This document shows positions 7,961 through 19,565 of a DNA stretch of 64,000 nt, one piece after another. The DNA comes from CAVONB01 sp963697205 (GTDB lineage Bacteria; Pseudomonadota; Alphaproteobacteria; Rhizobiales; Hyphomicrobiaceae): positions 124,001-188,000 of the forward strand of contig CAVONB010000010.1 in NCBI GenBank assembly GCA_963697205.1. Direction: 5' to 3'. The notes under the pieces were generated by a model. It had not been told where the DNA came from. It did not search any database and saw nothing but the letters and a program-made list of their open reading frames with translations. Made by a program: the position numbers and the translations under genes. Within the stretch, counting starts at the first letter, position 1. Each line of letters starts with the position of its first letter.

Positions 7961-9160
7961 ATGAACATTCACGAATACCAGGCGAAAGAGCTTTATCGCC
8001 AGTACGGCGTGCCGACGCCCGAGGGTTTCCCTGCCTTCTCCGTCGACGAAGCGGTCAAGGCGGCCCAGGCGCTGCCCGGCCCGGTTTGGGTCGTGAAATC
8101 TCAGATCCACGCCGGCGGCCGCGGCAAGGGCAAGTTCAAGGAAGCCTCGGCCGGTGACAAGGGCGGCGTTCGCCTGGCCAAGTCGATCGACGAGGTCAAG
8201 CAGTTCGCCACGGAGATGCTCGGCAACACGCTCGTCACCATCCAGACCGGCGACGCCGGCCGCAAGGTCCGCCGCCTCTACGTCGAGGACGGCAGCCAGA
8301 TCGACCGCGAGCTCTACCTCTCCGCCCTGGTCGATCGCGAGACGTCGCGCGTGTCCTTCATCGTCAGCCAAGCCGGCGGCATGGACATCGAGCAGGTCGC
8401 GCACGACACGCCCGAGAAGATCCTGACGCTGTCAATCGATCCCGCCGCGGGCTACCAGTCCTTTCACGGCCGCCGCATCGCCTTCGCGCTGGGCCTCACC
8501 GGCGATCAGGTCAACCAGTGCGTCGCCATGGTCGGCAATCTCTACCGGATGTTCGTCGAGAAGGACATGAGCCTGCTCGAGATCAATCCGCTGGTCGTCA
8601 CCAAGGACGGCAAGCTGGTCGCGCTCGACGGCAAGATGGACTTCGATTCCAACGCCCTTTTCCGCCACAAGGACATCGTCGCTTTCCGCGATCTCGACGA
8701 GGAGGACCCGATGGAGATCGAGGCCTCCAAGCACGACCTCGCCTTCATCAAGCTCGACGGCAACATCGGCTGCCTCGTCAACGGTGCGGGCCTAGCGATG
8801 GCCACGCTCGACATCATCAAGCTCTACGGCTGCGAGCCGGCGAACTTCCTTGACGTCGGCGGCTCCGCGCCGAAGGAGCGCGTCAAGGCGGCGTTCGAGA
8901 TCATTCTCAACGACCCCAACGTCAAGGGCATCCTGGTCAACATTTTCGGCGGCATCATGCGCTGCGACATCATCGCGGAAGGCGTGGTCGCCGCATCGAA
9001 GGAGCTGGGCGTCACAGTGCCCCTCGTCGTGCGCCTGGAAGGCACCAACGTCGACCTCGGCAAGAAGATCATGGCCGACTTCGGCCTCAAGATCATCCCC
9101 GCCGACAACCTCGCCGACGCCGCCCACAAGATCACCGACGAAGTGAAGAAAGCCGCCTGA
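7961..9160 (+). CDS. sucC: Succinyl-CoA ligase (ADP-forming), beta subunit
   Basis: The 399-residue beta subunit of succinyl-CoA synthetase, which makes ATP (or GTP) from succinyl-CoA in the TCA cycle. It begins MNIHEYQAKELYRQYGVPTP; the ATP-grasp part carries VVKSQIHAGGRGKGKFKE; the C-terminal CoA-ligase part carries GLAMATLDIIKLYG, NFLDVGGSA and VNIFGGIMRCD. The ATG at 7961 follows GAGGGAAA. The frame is intact, unlike the genes downstream. sucD starts 37 bases later. Confidence 0.97.
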   Translation: MNIHEYQAKELYRQYGVPTPEGFPAFSVDEAVKAAQALPGPVWVVKSQIHAGGRGKGKFKEASAGDKGGVRLAKSIDEVKQFATEMLGNTLVTIQTGDAGRKVRRLYVEDGSQIDRELYLSALVDRETSRVSFIVSQAGGMDIEQVAHDTPEKILTLSIDPAAGYQSFHGRRIAFALGLTGDQVNQCVAMVGNLYRMFVEKDMSLLEINPLVVTKDGKLVALDGKMDFDSNALFRHKDIVAFRDLDEEDPMEIEASKHDLAFIKLDGNIGCLVNGAGLAMATLDIIKLYGCEPANFLDVGGSAPKERVKAAFEIILNDPNVKGILVNIFGGIMRCDIIAEGVVAASKELGVTVPLVVRLEGTNVDLGKKIMADFGLKIIPADNLADAAHKITDEVKKAA

Positions 9161-9197
9161 TCCCGGCCCTCACCGAAACGACAGGACCTCCCATCTC

Positions 9198-10098
9198 ATG
9201 TCCATTCTCGTCGACAAGAATACCAAGGTGATCTGCCAGGGCTTCACCGGCTCTCAAGGCACCTTCCACACCCAGCAGGCGCTGAAGTACGGCACCAAGG
9301 TCGTCGGCGGCGTCACGCCGGGCAAGGGTGGCACCAAGCACAAGGCCGAGGATCTCGCCCACCTTCCGATCTTCGACACCGTGCGCGATGCCAAGGCCAG
9401 AACCGGCTGCACCGCGACCTCGATCTATGTACCGCCCGCCGTACGCCGCCGATGCCATCCTCGAGGCGATCGACGCCGAGATCCCGCTCATCATCTGCAT
9501 CACCGAGGGCATCCCGGTGATGGACATGGTCAGGGTCAAGCGCGCGCTCACCGGCTCCGCCTCCCGCCTGATCGGCCCGAATTGCCCCGGCGTGCTCACG
9601 CCCAACGAATGCAAGATCGGCATCATGCCGGGCAACATCTTCAAGAAGGGCAACGTCGGCATCGTCTCGCGCTCCGGCACGCTGACCTATGAAGCCGTCA
9701 AGCAGACCTCGGACGTCGGCCTCGGCCAGTCGACCGCGGTCGGCATCGGCGGCGACCCCGTCAAGGGCACGGAGTTCATTGACGTGCTCGACATGTTCCT
9801 CGCCGATCCCGAGACCCACTCGATCATCATGATCGGTGAAATCGGTGGCTCGGCGGAGGAGGATGCGGCTGATTTCATCAGGGCCGAGGCCAAAAAGGGC
9901 CGCAGGAAGCCGATGGCGGGCTTCATCGCCGGCGCGACGGCCCCTCCCGGCCGCCGCATGGGCCACGCCGGCGCCATCGTCTCCGGCGGCAAGGGCAAGG
10001 CCGAGGACAAGTTCGAGGCCATGCGCCAGGCCGGCATCGCCGTCGCCGACAGCCCAGCGAGCCTCGGCACCACGCTTCAGAAGGCGATCAAGGGCTGA
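9198..10098 (+). CDS. sucD: Succinyl-CoA ligase, alpha subunit (one frameshift as given)
   Basis: The alpha subunit, partner of SucC; it carries the phosphorylated His in GHAGAIV near the C-terminus. The N-terminal CoA-binding part is intact up to TATSIYVPP. The frame then shifts at about 9436 in a C-rich stretch: one surplus C turns an expected PPYAADAI into noise in the first frame, and the rest (AILEAIDAEIPLIICITEG to LQKAIKG) continues in the next frame. Removing one base gives a normal 299-residue protein. I treat it as a functional gene with a sequence error; it is the first of a run of such shifts. An intrinsic terminator follows the stop. Confidence 0.92.
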
Positions 10099-10154
10099 GC
10101 GGCCGCCGCGACGCGACGGATCGCGCCGCAAGCCGGACCGCCGCAGCGTCGAGA

Positions 10155-10177
10155 GGGCCGGGCGACCGGCCCTTTTT
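10155..10177 (+). terminator. Intrinsic terminator after sucD
   Basis: GGGCCGG and CCGGCCC form a 7-bp stem with a GCGA loop, followed at once by TTTTT. It starts about 57 bases after the sucD stop. It implies that sucCD and sucA-sucB-lpdA can be separate transcripts. Confidence 0.85.
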
Positions 10178-10399
10178 GCTGCATGATCGAGCAGAATTCC
10201 GCGTCCGTGCGCTCACGAGCTGCGCAAATTTGCGTCATACGCCGCCTTTGCGGCGGACCACACTTTCGATGGTCTTATATGCGCAAGGGTTCTGTACTAG
10301 ATATGCCCCACGAATCGGGGTCGGCGCAGTCGCGAGGGCCCATCACGCAAGCGCTCCTGTCGCCCGCTGCGGGCGCACCGAACATTCGGGAACATCCTT
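10178..10399 (+). promoter_or_regulatory. sucA upstream region with palindrome and hairpin
   Basis: A 222-base leader before sucA. It holds a perfect 12-base palindrome (CGCAAATTTGCG, 10223-10234) and, six bases on, a 6-bp hairpin CGCCGC-CTTT-GCGGCG (10240-10255). The palindrome is a plausible operator and the hairpin may form in the leader. Because a terminator lies just before, sucA needs its own promoter here. Exact promoter boxes cannot be named. Confidence 0.4.
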
Positions 10400-13382
10400 A
10401 TGTCGCGCCAGCCTCAGAACCAGGCCTTTCAGATCACGTCCTTCTTGAATGGTGTCAACGCGGCCTACATCGAGGAGCTGCAGGCCGCAGTACGAGAGGA
10501 ACCCCGGCTCCGTCTCCGACGAGTGGCGGCTGTTCTTCGAAAGCCTGCAGGAGGATCGCGGCCACGCCGGTCTCGAGCAGCACGGACCGTCCTGGGCCGT
10601 CCCCCTATCCGAGCTCGAGCAGAACGGCGACCTCGTCTCCGCGCTGACCGGCGACTACGGCGCCACCGAGCGCGAGCTGCGCTCGCGCATCCAGCAGCGC
10701 GCCCACGACGCCGGCTACGAGCTGTCGGGCGTCGCCTCGTTGCGCGCCACGCAGGATTCGATCCGCGCCCTGATGCTGATCCGCGCCTATCGCGTCATGG
10801 GCCACTCGCCGCCGACCTCGACCCGCTCGGCCTCGCCGATCGCAAGATCCACCGCGAGCTGAAGCCGGAGACCTACGGCTTCACCGAGGCCGATCTCGAC
10901 CGCCCGATCTTCATCGACAACGTGCTCGGGCCTCGAGACGGCGACCATCCGCCAGATCCTGACGATTCTGCGCCGCACCTACTGCCAGCAAGATCGGCGT
11001 CGAGTTCATGCACATCTCGAACCCGGCGCAGAAGTCCTGGATCCAGGAGCGCATCGAGGGCGAGGACAAAGGAGATCACCTTCACCGTCGAAGGCAAGAA
11101 GGCGATCCTGAACAAGCTGATCGAAGCCGAGCTGTTCGAGCAGCTTCGCCGACGTCAAGTACACCGGCACCAAGCGCTTCGGCCTCGACGGCGGCGAGGC
11201 GATGGTTCCCGCGCTCGAGCAGATCATCAAGCGCGGCGGCCAGCTCGGCGTGAAGGAAATCGTCATCGGCATGGCCCACCGCGGCCGCCTCAACGTGCTC
11301 GCCAACGTGATGGCCAAGCCGCATGCGCGCCATCTTCAACGAATTCAAGGGCGGCTCCTTCAAGCCCGACGACGTCGAAGGCTCGGGCGACGTCAAGTAC
11401 CACCTCGGCGCCTCGTCCGACCGCTCCTTCGACGGCAACAACGTCCACCTGTCGCTGACCGCCAACCCGACCCATCTCGAGATCGTCGATCCGGTCGTGC
11501 TCGGCAAGGTCCGCGCCAAGCAGGACCAGCACGGCTGCAAGCCCGACGAGCGCACGCCCGTCCTGCCGCTGCTCATTCACGGCGACGCCGCGTTTGCCGG
11601 CCAGGGCGTGGTCGCGGAATGCTTCGGCCTGTCCGGCCTGCAAGGGCCACCGCACCGGCGGCTCGATCCACTTCATCATCAACAACCAGATCGGCTTCAC
11701 GACCAATCCGCGCCACTCGCGCTCGTCGCCCTACTGCTCCGACGTCGCCAAGATGATCGAGGCGCCGATCTTCCACGTCAACGGCGACGATCCCGAGGCG
11801 GTCGTCCACGTCGCCAAGATCGCGACCGAGTTCCGCCAGCGGTTCCAGAAGCCGGTCGTCATCGACATGTTCTGCTATCGCCGCTACGGCCACAACGAGA
11901 GCGACGAGCCGGCGTTCACGCAGCCGCTGATGTACAAGAAGATCCGCGCGCATCCGCTCGCAGGTCGAGATCTATGCCAGCCGCCTCGTCGAGGAAGGCG
12001 TCGTCACCGAGACCGAGGTCGAGGAGATGCAGGCGGCCTTCCGCGCCCATCTCGATCAGCGAGTTCGCCGCCGCCGACAGCTATCAAGCCCGAACAAGGC
12101 CGATTGGCTCGACGGCCGCTGGTCCGGCATCGGCCTCGCCGAGGACGAGGCCCGCCGCGGCGACACCGGCGTCGACCGCCGACGTTCTGCGCGAGATCGG
12201 CCGCCGCATCACCACGTTGCCCGACCGATTTCAACGCGCACAAGACCGTCAAGCGCCTGCTCGAGCGCCGCCGCGAGATGATCGAGACCGGCGAGGGCAT
12301 CGACTGGGCGATGGCCGAGCATCTCGCCTTCGGCACGCTCGTCAAGGAAGGCTTCCGCGTTCGCCTGTCCGGCCAGGACTGCGAGCGCGGCACGTTCTCG
12401 CAGCGCCACTCCGTGCTCATCGACCAGGAGACCGAGCGCCGCTACACGCCGCTGAAGCACGTCTCCCCCGATCAGGCCGACTTCGAGGTCATCAACTCGA
12501 TGCTGTCGGAAGAGGCCGTGCTCGGCTTCGAGTATGGCTACATCGCTGGCCGAGCCGAACGCGCTGACCCTGTGGGAAGCCCAGTTCGGCGACTTCGCCA
12601 ACGGCGCGCAGGTGGTCTTCGACCAGTTCCTGTCGTCGGGCGAGCGCAAGTGGCTGCGCATGTCCGGCCTCGTCTGCCTGCTGCCGCATGGCTACGAGGG
12701 CCAGGGACCGGAGCACTCCTCCGCGCGCCTCGAGCGCTACCTGCAGCTGTCCGCCGAGGACAACTGGCAGGTCGCCAACTGCACGACGCCGGCCAACTAC
12801 TTCCACATCCTGCGCCGCCAGCTGCACCGCAACTTCCGCAAGCCGCTGATCCTGATGACGCCGAAGTCGCTGCTGCGCCACAAGCGCGTCGTCTCGCGCC
12901 TCGACGGAGATGGCGACCGGACACGACCTTCCATCGCGTGCTGTGGGACGACGCCGATCGCGTCAATCACCCCGAGCGCAACGAGAAGATCACGCTGAAG
13001 CCCGACGCCGAGATCCGCCGCGTCGTGCTGTGCACCGGCAAGGTCTACTACGACCTCTACGAGGCGCGCGAAGCCGCCGGCATCGACGACGTCTATCTGC
13101 TGCGCGTCGAGCAGCTCTATCCGTTCCCGGCCCGCGCGCTGATCGCCGAGCTCGGCCGCTTCCCGAACGCCGAGGTCGTCTGGTGCCAGGAGGAGCCGCG
13201 CAACATGGGTGCCTGGACGTTCATCGAGCCCAACATCGAATGGGTGCTCGAGCACGTCGACGGCAAGGCGCCGCGCGCAAGCTACGCCGGCCGCGCAGCG
13301 TCCGCGGCCGACCGCGACCGGCCTGGCGAGCCGGCACTCGGCCGAGCAGAAGGCGCTGGTGGCCGACGCGCTCGGCGCGTGA
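10400..13382 (+). pseudogene. sucA: 2-oxoglutarate dehydrogenase E1 (sucA), broken by about 18 indels as given
   Basis: The thiamine-diphosphate E1 subunit that decarboxylates 2-oxoglutarate. Starting at MSRQPQNQAFQITSFLNGVN, the expected chain can be followed to VADALGA-stop, but only by changing frame many times. Recognisable pieces include NPGSVSDEWRLFFESL, FKGGSFKPDDVEGSGDVKYHLGASSDR, GDAAFAGQGVVAECFGLSGL, INNQIGFTTNPRHSRSSPYCSDVAKM, YRRYGHNESDEPAFTQP, GYEGQGPEHSSARLERYLQL and EEPRNMGAWTFIEP. I counted 17 one-base insertions and one deletion (list under findings). Deleting them gives about 989 residues, the normal SucA length, with no lost blocks. Probably an intact gene with sequencing errors. 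Confidence 0.9.
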
Positions 13383-13464
13383 AGCGCCAGCCGACGCCGC
13401 AGCGAAGAAGCTTGACGATGAACAGCGCGCAGGCTGCGCGCGCGAAATGAGGGACTTGGAAGGC

Positions 13465-14774
13465 ATGGCGATCGAGATCAGGGTCCCGACACTCGGCGAG
13501 AGCGTCACCGAGGCGACCGTCGGCAAGTGGTTCAAGAAGGCCGGCGACGCCGTCAAGGTCGACGAGCCGCTGGTCGAGCTCGAGACCGACAAGGTGACGG
13601 TCGAGGTTCCGGCGCCGGCCGCCGGCGTGCTGGCGCGAGATCGTCGGTCGAGGCAGGGCGAGACCGTCGCCGTCGGCGCCGTGCTCGGCGCCATCTGAGC
13701 GAGGGCGCCGGCGCCGCTGCGGCGCCGCGCCGCCGCTGCGGCTCGCCGCCAAGCCTGCCGCCGCCAGCAGCTCGGCAGCCCGGCACCGGCCAAGCCCGCC
13801 GACGGCCAACGGCGCCGGCAGCCGAAATGCCGCCGAGCCCGGCCGCGCGCAAGGCCATGACCGAAGCGGGGCTCTCTGCGGCTGACGTCGAAGGCTCCGG
13901 CAAGCGCGGCCAGGTGCTGAAGGGCGACGTCGCTGGCCGCCGTCGCCGGCGGCACCGACGCTGCCGCAAGACCGGCCGCGTCAACCGCCCCGCCGTCCGC
14001 CGCTCTCGCCACCACCTCGCCGCTGCCGGTGCCGACGCAGCAGCTGCGCGTGCCCTCGCCGCCGAACGATGCCGCGCGCGAGGAGCGCGTGCACATGACG
14101 CGCCTGCGCCAGACCATCGCGCGGCGCCTCAAGGATGCGCAGAACACCGCCGCCATGCTGACGACGTTCAACGACGTCGACATGATCGCCGTCATGGCGC
14201 TGCGCAACCAGTACAAGGACCTGTTCGAGAAGCGCCACGGCGTGAAGCTCGGCTTCATGGGCTTCTTCGTGAAGGCCTGCATCCAGGCGCTGAGGGAGAT
14301 CCCGGCCGTCAACGCCGAGATCGACGGCGACGACATCATCTACAAGAACTACTACCACATCGGCGTCGCCGTCGGCACCGACAAGGGCCTCGTCGTGCCG
14401 GTCGTGCGCGATGCCGACCGCATGAGCCTCGCCGAGATCGAGGCAGGCGATCACCGACTTCGGCAAGCGCGCGCGCGACGGCAAGCTCGGCATCGAGGAC
14501 ATGCAGGGCGGCACGTTCACGATCTCCAACGGCGGCGTCTACGGCTCGCATGCTGTCGACGCCGATCCTCAACGCGCCGCAGTCCGGCATCCTCGGCATG
14601 CACAGCATCGAGGAGCGCCCCGTGGTGCGCAACGGCCAGGTCGTCGCCCGCCCGATGATGTATCTGGCGCTCTCCTACGATCACCGCATCGTCGACGGCA
14701 AGGAGGCGGTCACCTTCCTCGTGCGCGTCAAGGAATGCCTCGAAGACCCGCAGCGCTTCATCCTGGAGCTGTGA
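13465..14774 (+). pseudogene. sucB: Dihydrolipoyl succinyltransferase E2 (sucB), frameshifted as given
   Basis: The E2 core of the 2-oxoglutarate dehydrogenase complex. An N-terminal lipoyl domain (MAIEIRVPTLGESVTEATVG) carries the lipoyl lysine in ELETDKVTVEV. An E3-binding domain follows (PSPAARKAMTEAGLSAADVE), then the catalytic domain with TFNDVDMIAVMALRNQY and the active-site YDHRIVDGKEA near 14680-14705. Three insertions near 13636, 13647 and 13657 cancel out within the lipoyl domain; others (Ala/Pro linker, near 13935, 14443 and 14549) split the frame. All domains are present, so the gene is probably intact in the organism. Confidence 0.88.
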
Positions 14775-14808
14775 GGAGCGCGGCGAGCGGCGTTGGAGGT
14801 GGCGCGTA

Positions 14809-15202
14809 ATGCCGACCGAAATCGTGCAACTGTTGCTGGGCGTGCTGCTCGGTCTCGTGCATCTTCTCGCAGCGGGCATGATGCTCAATCGTGAGCTGGG
14901 TCCCCGCTATGCTGCCGGTCCGCGCGACGAGCCTCCTGCTCGCCTGACGGTCCAGGCCGGTCGTCTCCAGCGCGCCTATGCCAACTACCGTCGAGACTTT
15001 CCCTTGGTTCGTCGTCGCGATCCTGTCAGCCCACCTGACGCGCAACGTCGATGCCGTCGTGCTCGCCGCAGGCTGGACCTATCTCGTCGCGCGCCTGCTT
15101 TACCTGCCCGCCTACGTCATCGAGATCCCCTTCGCCCGATCGCTCATCTGGGCGGTCGCCACCGGCGCGATACTGTTCATCGTGTTCCGCCTGCTCATCT
15201 GA
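14809..15202 (+). pseudogene. MAPEG-family membrane protein, one frameshift as given
   Basis: A small MAPEG-type (membrane-associated eicosanoid/glutathione metabolism) protein. The first half (MPTEIVQLLLGVLLGLVHLL, then QRAYANYR) and the second half (TFPWFVVAILSAHLTRN, YLVARLLYLPAYVIEIP, ATGAILFIVFRLLI) are in different frames. One surplus base at about 14992 explains the break and gives roughly 130 residues with four membrane segments. The family includes glutathione transferases; the bacterial substrate is unknown. It sits between sucB and lpdA and is probably read with them. Confidence 0.72.
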
Positions 15203-15222
15203 GCGTCATCGAACGAGACCTC

Positions 15223-16620
<1,398 letters not shown>

Positions 16621-16641
<21 letters not shown>

Positions 16642-16764
16642 GGGCGACCCGGCACGCCCACTAGGCGTGCCGGGGAGCAAGGCGACCCGCGGCGCCAGCC
16701 GCGCGCCCGCGCAGGCGCTGCGCGCCGTGAGCGAAAGGAATCCAAGCGGCCGATCCATATGTGA
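16621..16764. repeat. 21-bp direct repeat of the lpdA 3' end (16621-16641 and 16744-16764)
   Basis: The last 21 bases of lpdA, including the stop (AAGCGGCCGATCCATATGTGA), recur exactly 123 bases downstream. The segment between holds the terminator hairpin and no gene. Exact identity suggests a recent tandem duplication or strand-slippage event, or an assembly overlap. The rest of the 16642-16953 gap shows only a GGAGACG ribosome site for the next gene. Confidence 0.75.
16648..16674 (+). terminator. Strong hairpin after lpdA
   Basis: CCCGGCACGCC and GGCGTGCCGGG make a perfect 11-bp stem around CACTA, seven bases after the lpdA stop. There is no T-run, so it may stop transcription only partly or protect the mRNA 3' end. 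It would close the sucA-sucB-MAPEG-lpdA transcript. Confidence 0.6.
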
Positions 16765-16953
16765 CGGAGCCTCGCCACGCTGCCTGGAAAGTCAAGACAG
16801 GCAGGGGGGCGGGGGCTCCACGAGCGGTGTGGAGGCAGCCAGCCGCGTAAGCGAAACTTCGCTCCCCCTCGTCTCGGACCGCCAATCGTAGCGCCCACGA
16901 AAGATCCAATCGCCTTCGCGCGCGTATAAGCAATCGATACCGGAGACGCGCCC

Positions 16954-17355
16954 ATGAAATTCGTCACGACCTACCTTGCAGCAGCTGCCACGTTTCTGGC
17001 GCTTGATCTCTTGTGGCTCGGCGTCGTCGCCCGAGACTTCTACCGCGTCCAGCTCGGCCCCCTGATGGCCGACGAGATCAACTGGACGGCGGGTCTGGCA
17101 TTCTACCTCATGTTCGTGGCCGGTCTCGTGATCTTCGCCGTCCAGCCGGCGATGAACGGTGGCACCTGGCACCAGGCGGCCTTGTACGGCGCCCTGTTCG
17201 GCTTCTTCTGCTACGCCACCTACGACCTGACCAACCTGGCCACGCTGAAGGGCTGGCCGCTGCCCATGGCGCTCGCCGACATGGCCTGGGGCGCCGTCGT
17301 CTCCGGCACGGTGGCCACGGTCGCGTTTCTGGTCGGCCAGCGGCTCGCGCCCTGA
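16954..17355 (+). CDS. DUF2177 family membrane protein
   Basis: A 133-residue protein with about four membrane helices: residues 5-24, 44-64, 78-96 and 108-127. Typical features of DUF2177 are LLWLGVVARDFYRVQLGPLM near the start and FGFFCYATYDLTNLATLKGWP in the middle. The function of the family is unknown. The ATG at 16954 follows GGAGACGCG. It converges on the PiT transporter, 19 bases apart. Confidence 0.82.
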   Translation: MKFVTTYLAAAATFLALDLLWLGVVARDFYRVQLGPLMADEINWTAGLAFYLMFVAGLVIFAVQPAMNGGTWHQAALYGALFGFFCYATYDLTNLATLKGWPLPMALADMAWGAVVSGTVATVAFLVGQRLAP

Positions 17356-17374
17356 CGCGGCCGCGCGCCTGGCT

Positions 17375-18892
17375 TCAAGTGAAGCGCGTGAACAGGAAGA
17401 ACAGCAGGCCCGACAGCAGCGCCGCCGCCGGCACCGTGATCAGCCAGGCCGCGATGATCACCGTGAAATTCGACCGCCGGACGAGCTTGCGCCGGACCAG
17501 CTCCATCTCGTCGCGCTCGCCGGCCTCTTCGGCCAGCCGCTTGGCGTTGTTGGAAACGTAGAGCCGCCGCCGCTTGCTGTGCGTGGTGTAGTATTCCCGA
17601 AAGAAGCCGACGCCGAATACCGCGCCGACCGCGATGTGCGTCGAGCTCACGGGCAGCCCGAGCGCGGACGCCACGATCACCGTGATCGCCGCCGACAGAG
17701 CCACACAGTAGGCCCGCATCGGGTTCATCTTCGTGATTTCCGCGCCGACCATGATGATCAGGCGCGGCCCGAACAGGAACAGCCCGATAGAGATGCCCAC
17801 CGCGCCGATCAGCATGATCCACAAGGGAACGCCGACCTTGCCGTGAATGCTGCCCGACTGCGCGCTGTCGATCACCGCTGCCAGCGGCCCGACAGCGTTC
17901 GCCACGTCGTTGGCGCCGTGCGCGAACGATAACAGCGCTGCCGAGCAGATCAGCGGAATGTGGAACAGCTTGCGCAGCGACTGGTTGCGGTTCTCCAGCC
18001 CCTCCGACTGCCGCCGGATGATCGGCCTGAGCACGACCAGCGATACCGCGAACACGGCAACCGTCAGCGCAGCGAGCGTCAGCGGCGCCGGCCGCCAGAT
18101 GTTCTTGAGCCCTTTCATCACGAGATAGGCCGAGAACGCGGCCACCATCAGCGCGATCAGCACCGGCACCCACGCCCGCGCCGCCGCGATCTTATCGTCG
18201 CGATAGATGATGTTGATCTTGATCACCGCCAGGAACGCCGCCGCGATCACGCCGCCCATCACCGGCGAGATCACCCAGCTGGCTGCGATCGCGCCCATCA
18301 CCGGCCAGTTGACCGCGCCGAAGCCGACTGCCGCGATGCCCGACCCCACCACGCCGCCGACGACGGCGTGCGTCGTTGACACCGGCGCGCCGAGATAGGT
18401 CGCCAGGTGGATCCACAAGGCCGAAGCGAACAAGGCGGCCATCATCGCGGCCACGAAGATGCGGCTGGACGGCACCAGGCTCGGATCGATGATGCCCTGG
18501 GAGATGGTCCGCACCACGTCCGCGCCCGCGATCAACGCCCCCGCCGCCTCGAACACCGCCGCGATCACCAGCGCACCCGTCAGCGATAAGGCGCGCGAGC
18601 CGACGGCCGGGCCGACGTTGTTGGCGACGTCGTTGGCGCCGATATTGAGCGCCATGTAGCCGCCGAGCACGGCCGCCACGACCAGCACCACGGCGTTGGG
18701 CTGCGCGCCGATCTGGAAGCCCGCGATCAAGCCTGCCAGCGCCAGGAAGATCAGCGCCAGGCCCGGCGCGAACAGCCGCTTGCTGACCGAGCGCGTCGCC
18801 TTTTCGACGTGCTCGATCTTGCGCAGGTCCTTGTCGAGGGAAGTCTTGCGCAGCGCGGCGGCGCTCCGCTCGGTGTCGCTTTCGATCGTCAT
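17375..18892 (-). CDS. PiT-family inorganic phosphate transporter
   Basis: A 505-residue permease with two inverted PiT repeats. Each signature is clear: GGYMALNIGANDVANNVGPAVG in the first half and SFAHGANDVANAVGPLAAV in the second, plus the paired PVSTTHAVVGGVVG and PVSSTHIAVGAVFGVG. About ten membrane helices and a cytoplasmic N-terminal tail of about 50 charged residues are present. It imports phosphate (often as a metal-phosphate) with protons or sodium. The ATG at 18892 is the first Met before the charged tail; the frame runs on to 19051 without conserved residues. No phoU-like gene is adjacent. Confidence 0.92.
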   Translation of the reverse strand: MTIESDTERSAAALRKTSLDKDLRKIEHVEKATRSVSKRLFAPGLALIFLALAGLIAGFQIGAQPNAVVLVVAAVLGGYMALNIGANDVANNVGPAVGSRALSLTGALVIAAVFEAAGALIAGADVVRTISQGIIDPSLVPSSRIFVAAMMAALFASALWIHLATYLGAPVSTTHAVVGGVVGSGIAAVGFGAVNWPVMGAIAASWVISPVMGGVIAAAFLAVIKINIIYRDDKIAAARAWVPVLIALMVAAFSAYLVMKGLKNIWRPAPLTLAALTVAVFAVSLVVLRPIIRRQSEGLENRNQSLRKLFHIPLICSAALLSFAHGANDVANAVGPLAAVIDSAQSGSIHGKVGVPLWIMLIGAVGISIGLFLFGPRLIIMVGAEITKMNPMRAYCVALSAAITVIVASALGLPVSSTHIAVGAVFGVGFFREYYTTHSKRRRLYVSNNAKRLAEEAGERDEMELVRRKLVRRSNFTVIIAAWLITVPAAALLSGLLFFLFTRFT

Positions 18893-18986
18893 CGTGCTGG
18901 CGCTTTCCGTGGCTCTGCTGCCGCCGTCATAGGCGTGTCGTGGCCATCTGACAAATCGCGCACCTGACCGATGTTGAAAATGCCCC

Positions 18987-19499
18987 TTAAGCGGTAGACG
19001 CGTGTCCGTCCCGCATCGCGAACAGGTCCGCCGGCAACCCGCTGTCCGCAATCTTCTCCAGGATTCTGGCGAGGTCCGGCTCGTTCACGGCCTTCGCGGC
19101 CTCTTCCGGGGAAAACCAGGCCAGCGTCCGCTCCTTGGCCTCCCGCCAGCGCCGACGCTGATGCGTGACGAACAGGACGAACACGTCCACCGTACACGTC
19201 ACGCTGGCCAGCATGTGCAGCCGCTTGCGATAGGTATAGGCCCCGATCGGCGTGGCGCTGATCTCGCCCACCAAGCCAGCCTCGTCGCGCGCCTCCTTGG
19301 CGGCCAGTTGCGGCGCCGTCAGTCGCCGCTTCGGCCAGCCTTTCGGGATCACCCAGCGCCCGGTCTCCCGGCTCGTGATGAGACCCACCTCGATCCGCCC
19401 GTCGGCATGGATCATCAGCGGCAGGGCGGCGTGCTGCCGGAACCGGCGGTCGTGCCGCACCCGGCCGCCGCGCACCAGCATGTCCCACGTCTGCCCCAT
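18987..19499 (-). CDS. Nudix hydrolase (DIPP-like)
   Basis: A 170-residue Nudix protein. The Nudix helix region reads PKGWPKRRLTAPQLAAKEARDEAGLVG (residues about 53-79), close to diphosphoinositol-polyphosphate phosphohydrolase-like members, with Glu residues placed for metal binding although the first position of the box varies. The substrate is probably a nucleoside or polyphosphate-type compound, not determined. The ATG at 19499 lies inside a two-copy tandem repeat (19487-19519); the outer copy also carries an ATG, but that frame ends after four codons. Possibly transcribed with the PiT gene. Confidence 0.8.
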   Translation of the reverse strand: MGQTWDMLVRGGRVRHDRRFRQHAALPLMIHADGRIEVGLITSRETGRWVIPKGWPKRRLTAPQLAAKEARDEAGLVGEISATPIGAYTYRKRLHMLASVTCTVDVFVLFVTHQRRRWREAKERTLAWFSPEEAAKAVNEPDLARILEKIADSGLPADLFAMRDGHASTA

Positions 19500-19519
19500 C
19501 ACGTCTGCCCCATCACGTC
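19487..19519. repeat. Tandem 14-bp repeat across the Nudix start
   Basis: Two exact copies of ACGTCTGCCCCATC followed by a partial third (ACGTC). On the coding strand this duplicates the start region and makes a decoy ATG with an immediate TGA. It could influence initiation, or be a chance slippage product. Confidence 0.6.
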
Positions 19520-19565
19520 CGGTCCGATTACGCCAGGTCCATGCTGCTTTCGCCGCACCGTTGCG

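Noticed and set aside
10400..13382. Programmed frameshifting in sucA
   Set aside because: There are about 18 shifts with no slippery sequence in common, and neighbours sucB and lpdA show the same. Programmed sites are single and have conserved signals.
19487..19519. Start of a CRISPR-like repeat
   Set aside because: Two direct head-to-tail copies with no spacers; a simple tandem duplication. No cas genes anywhere.
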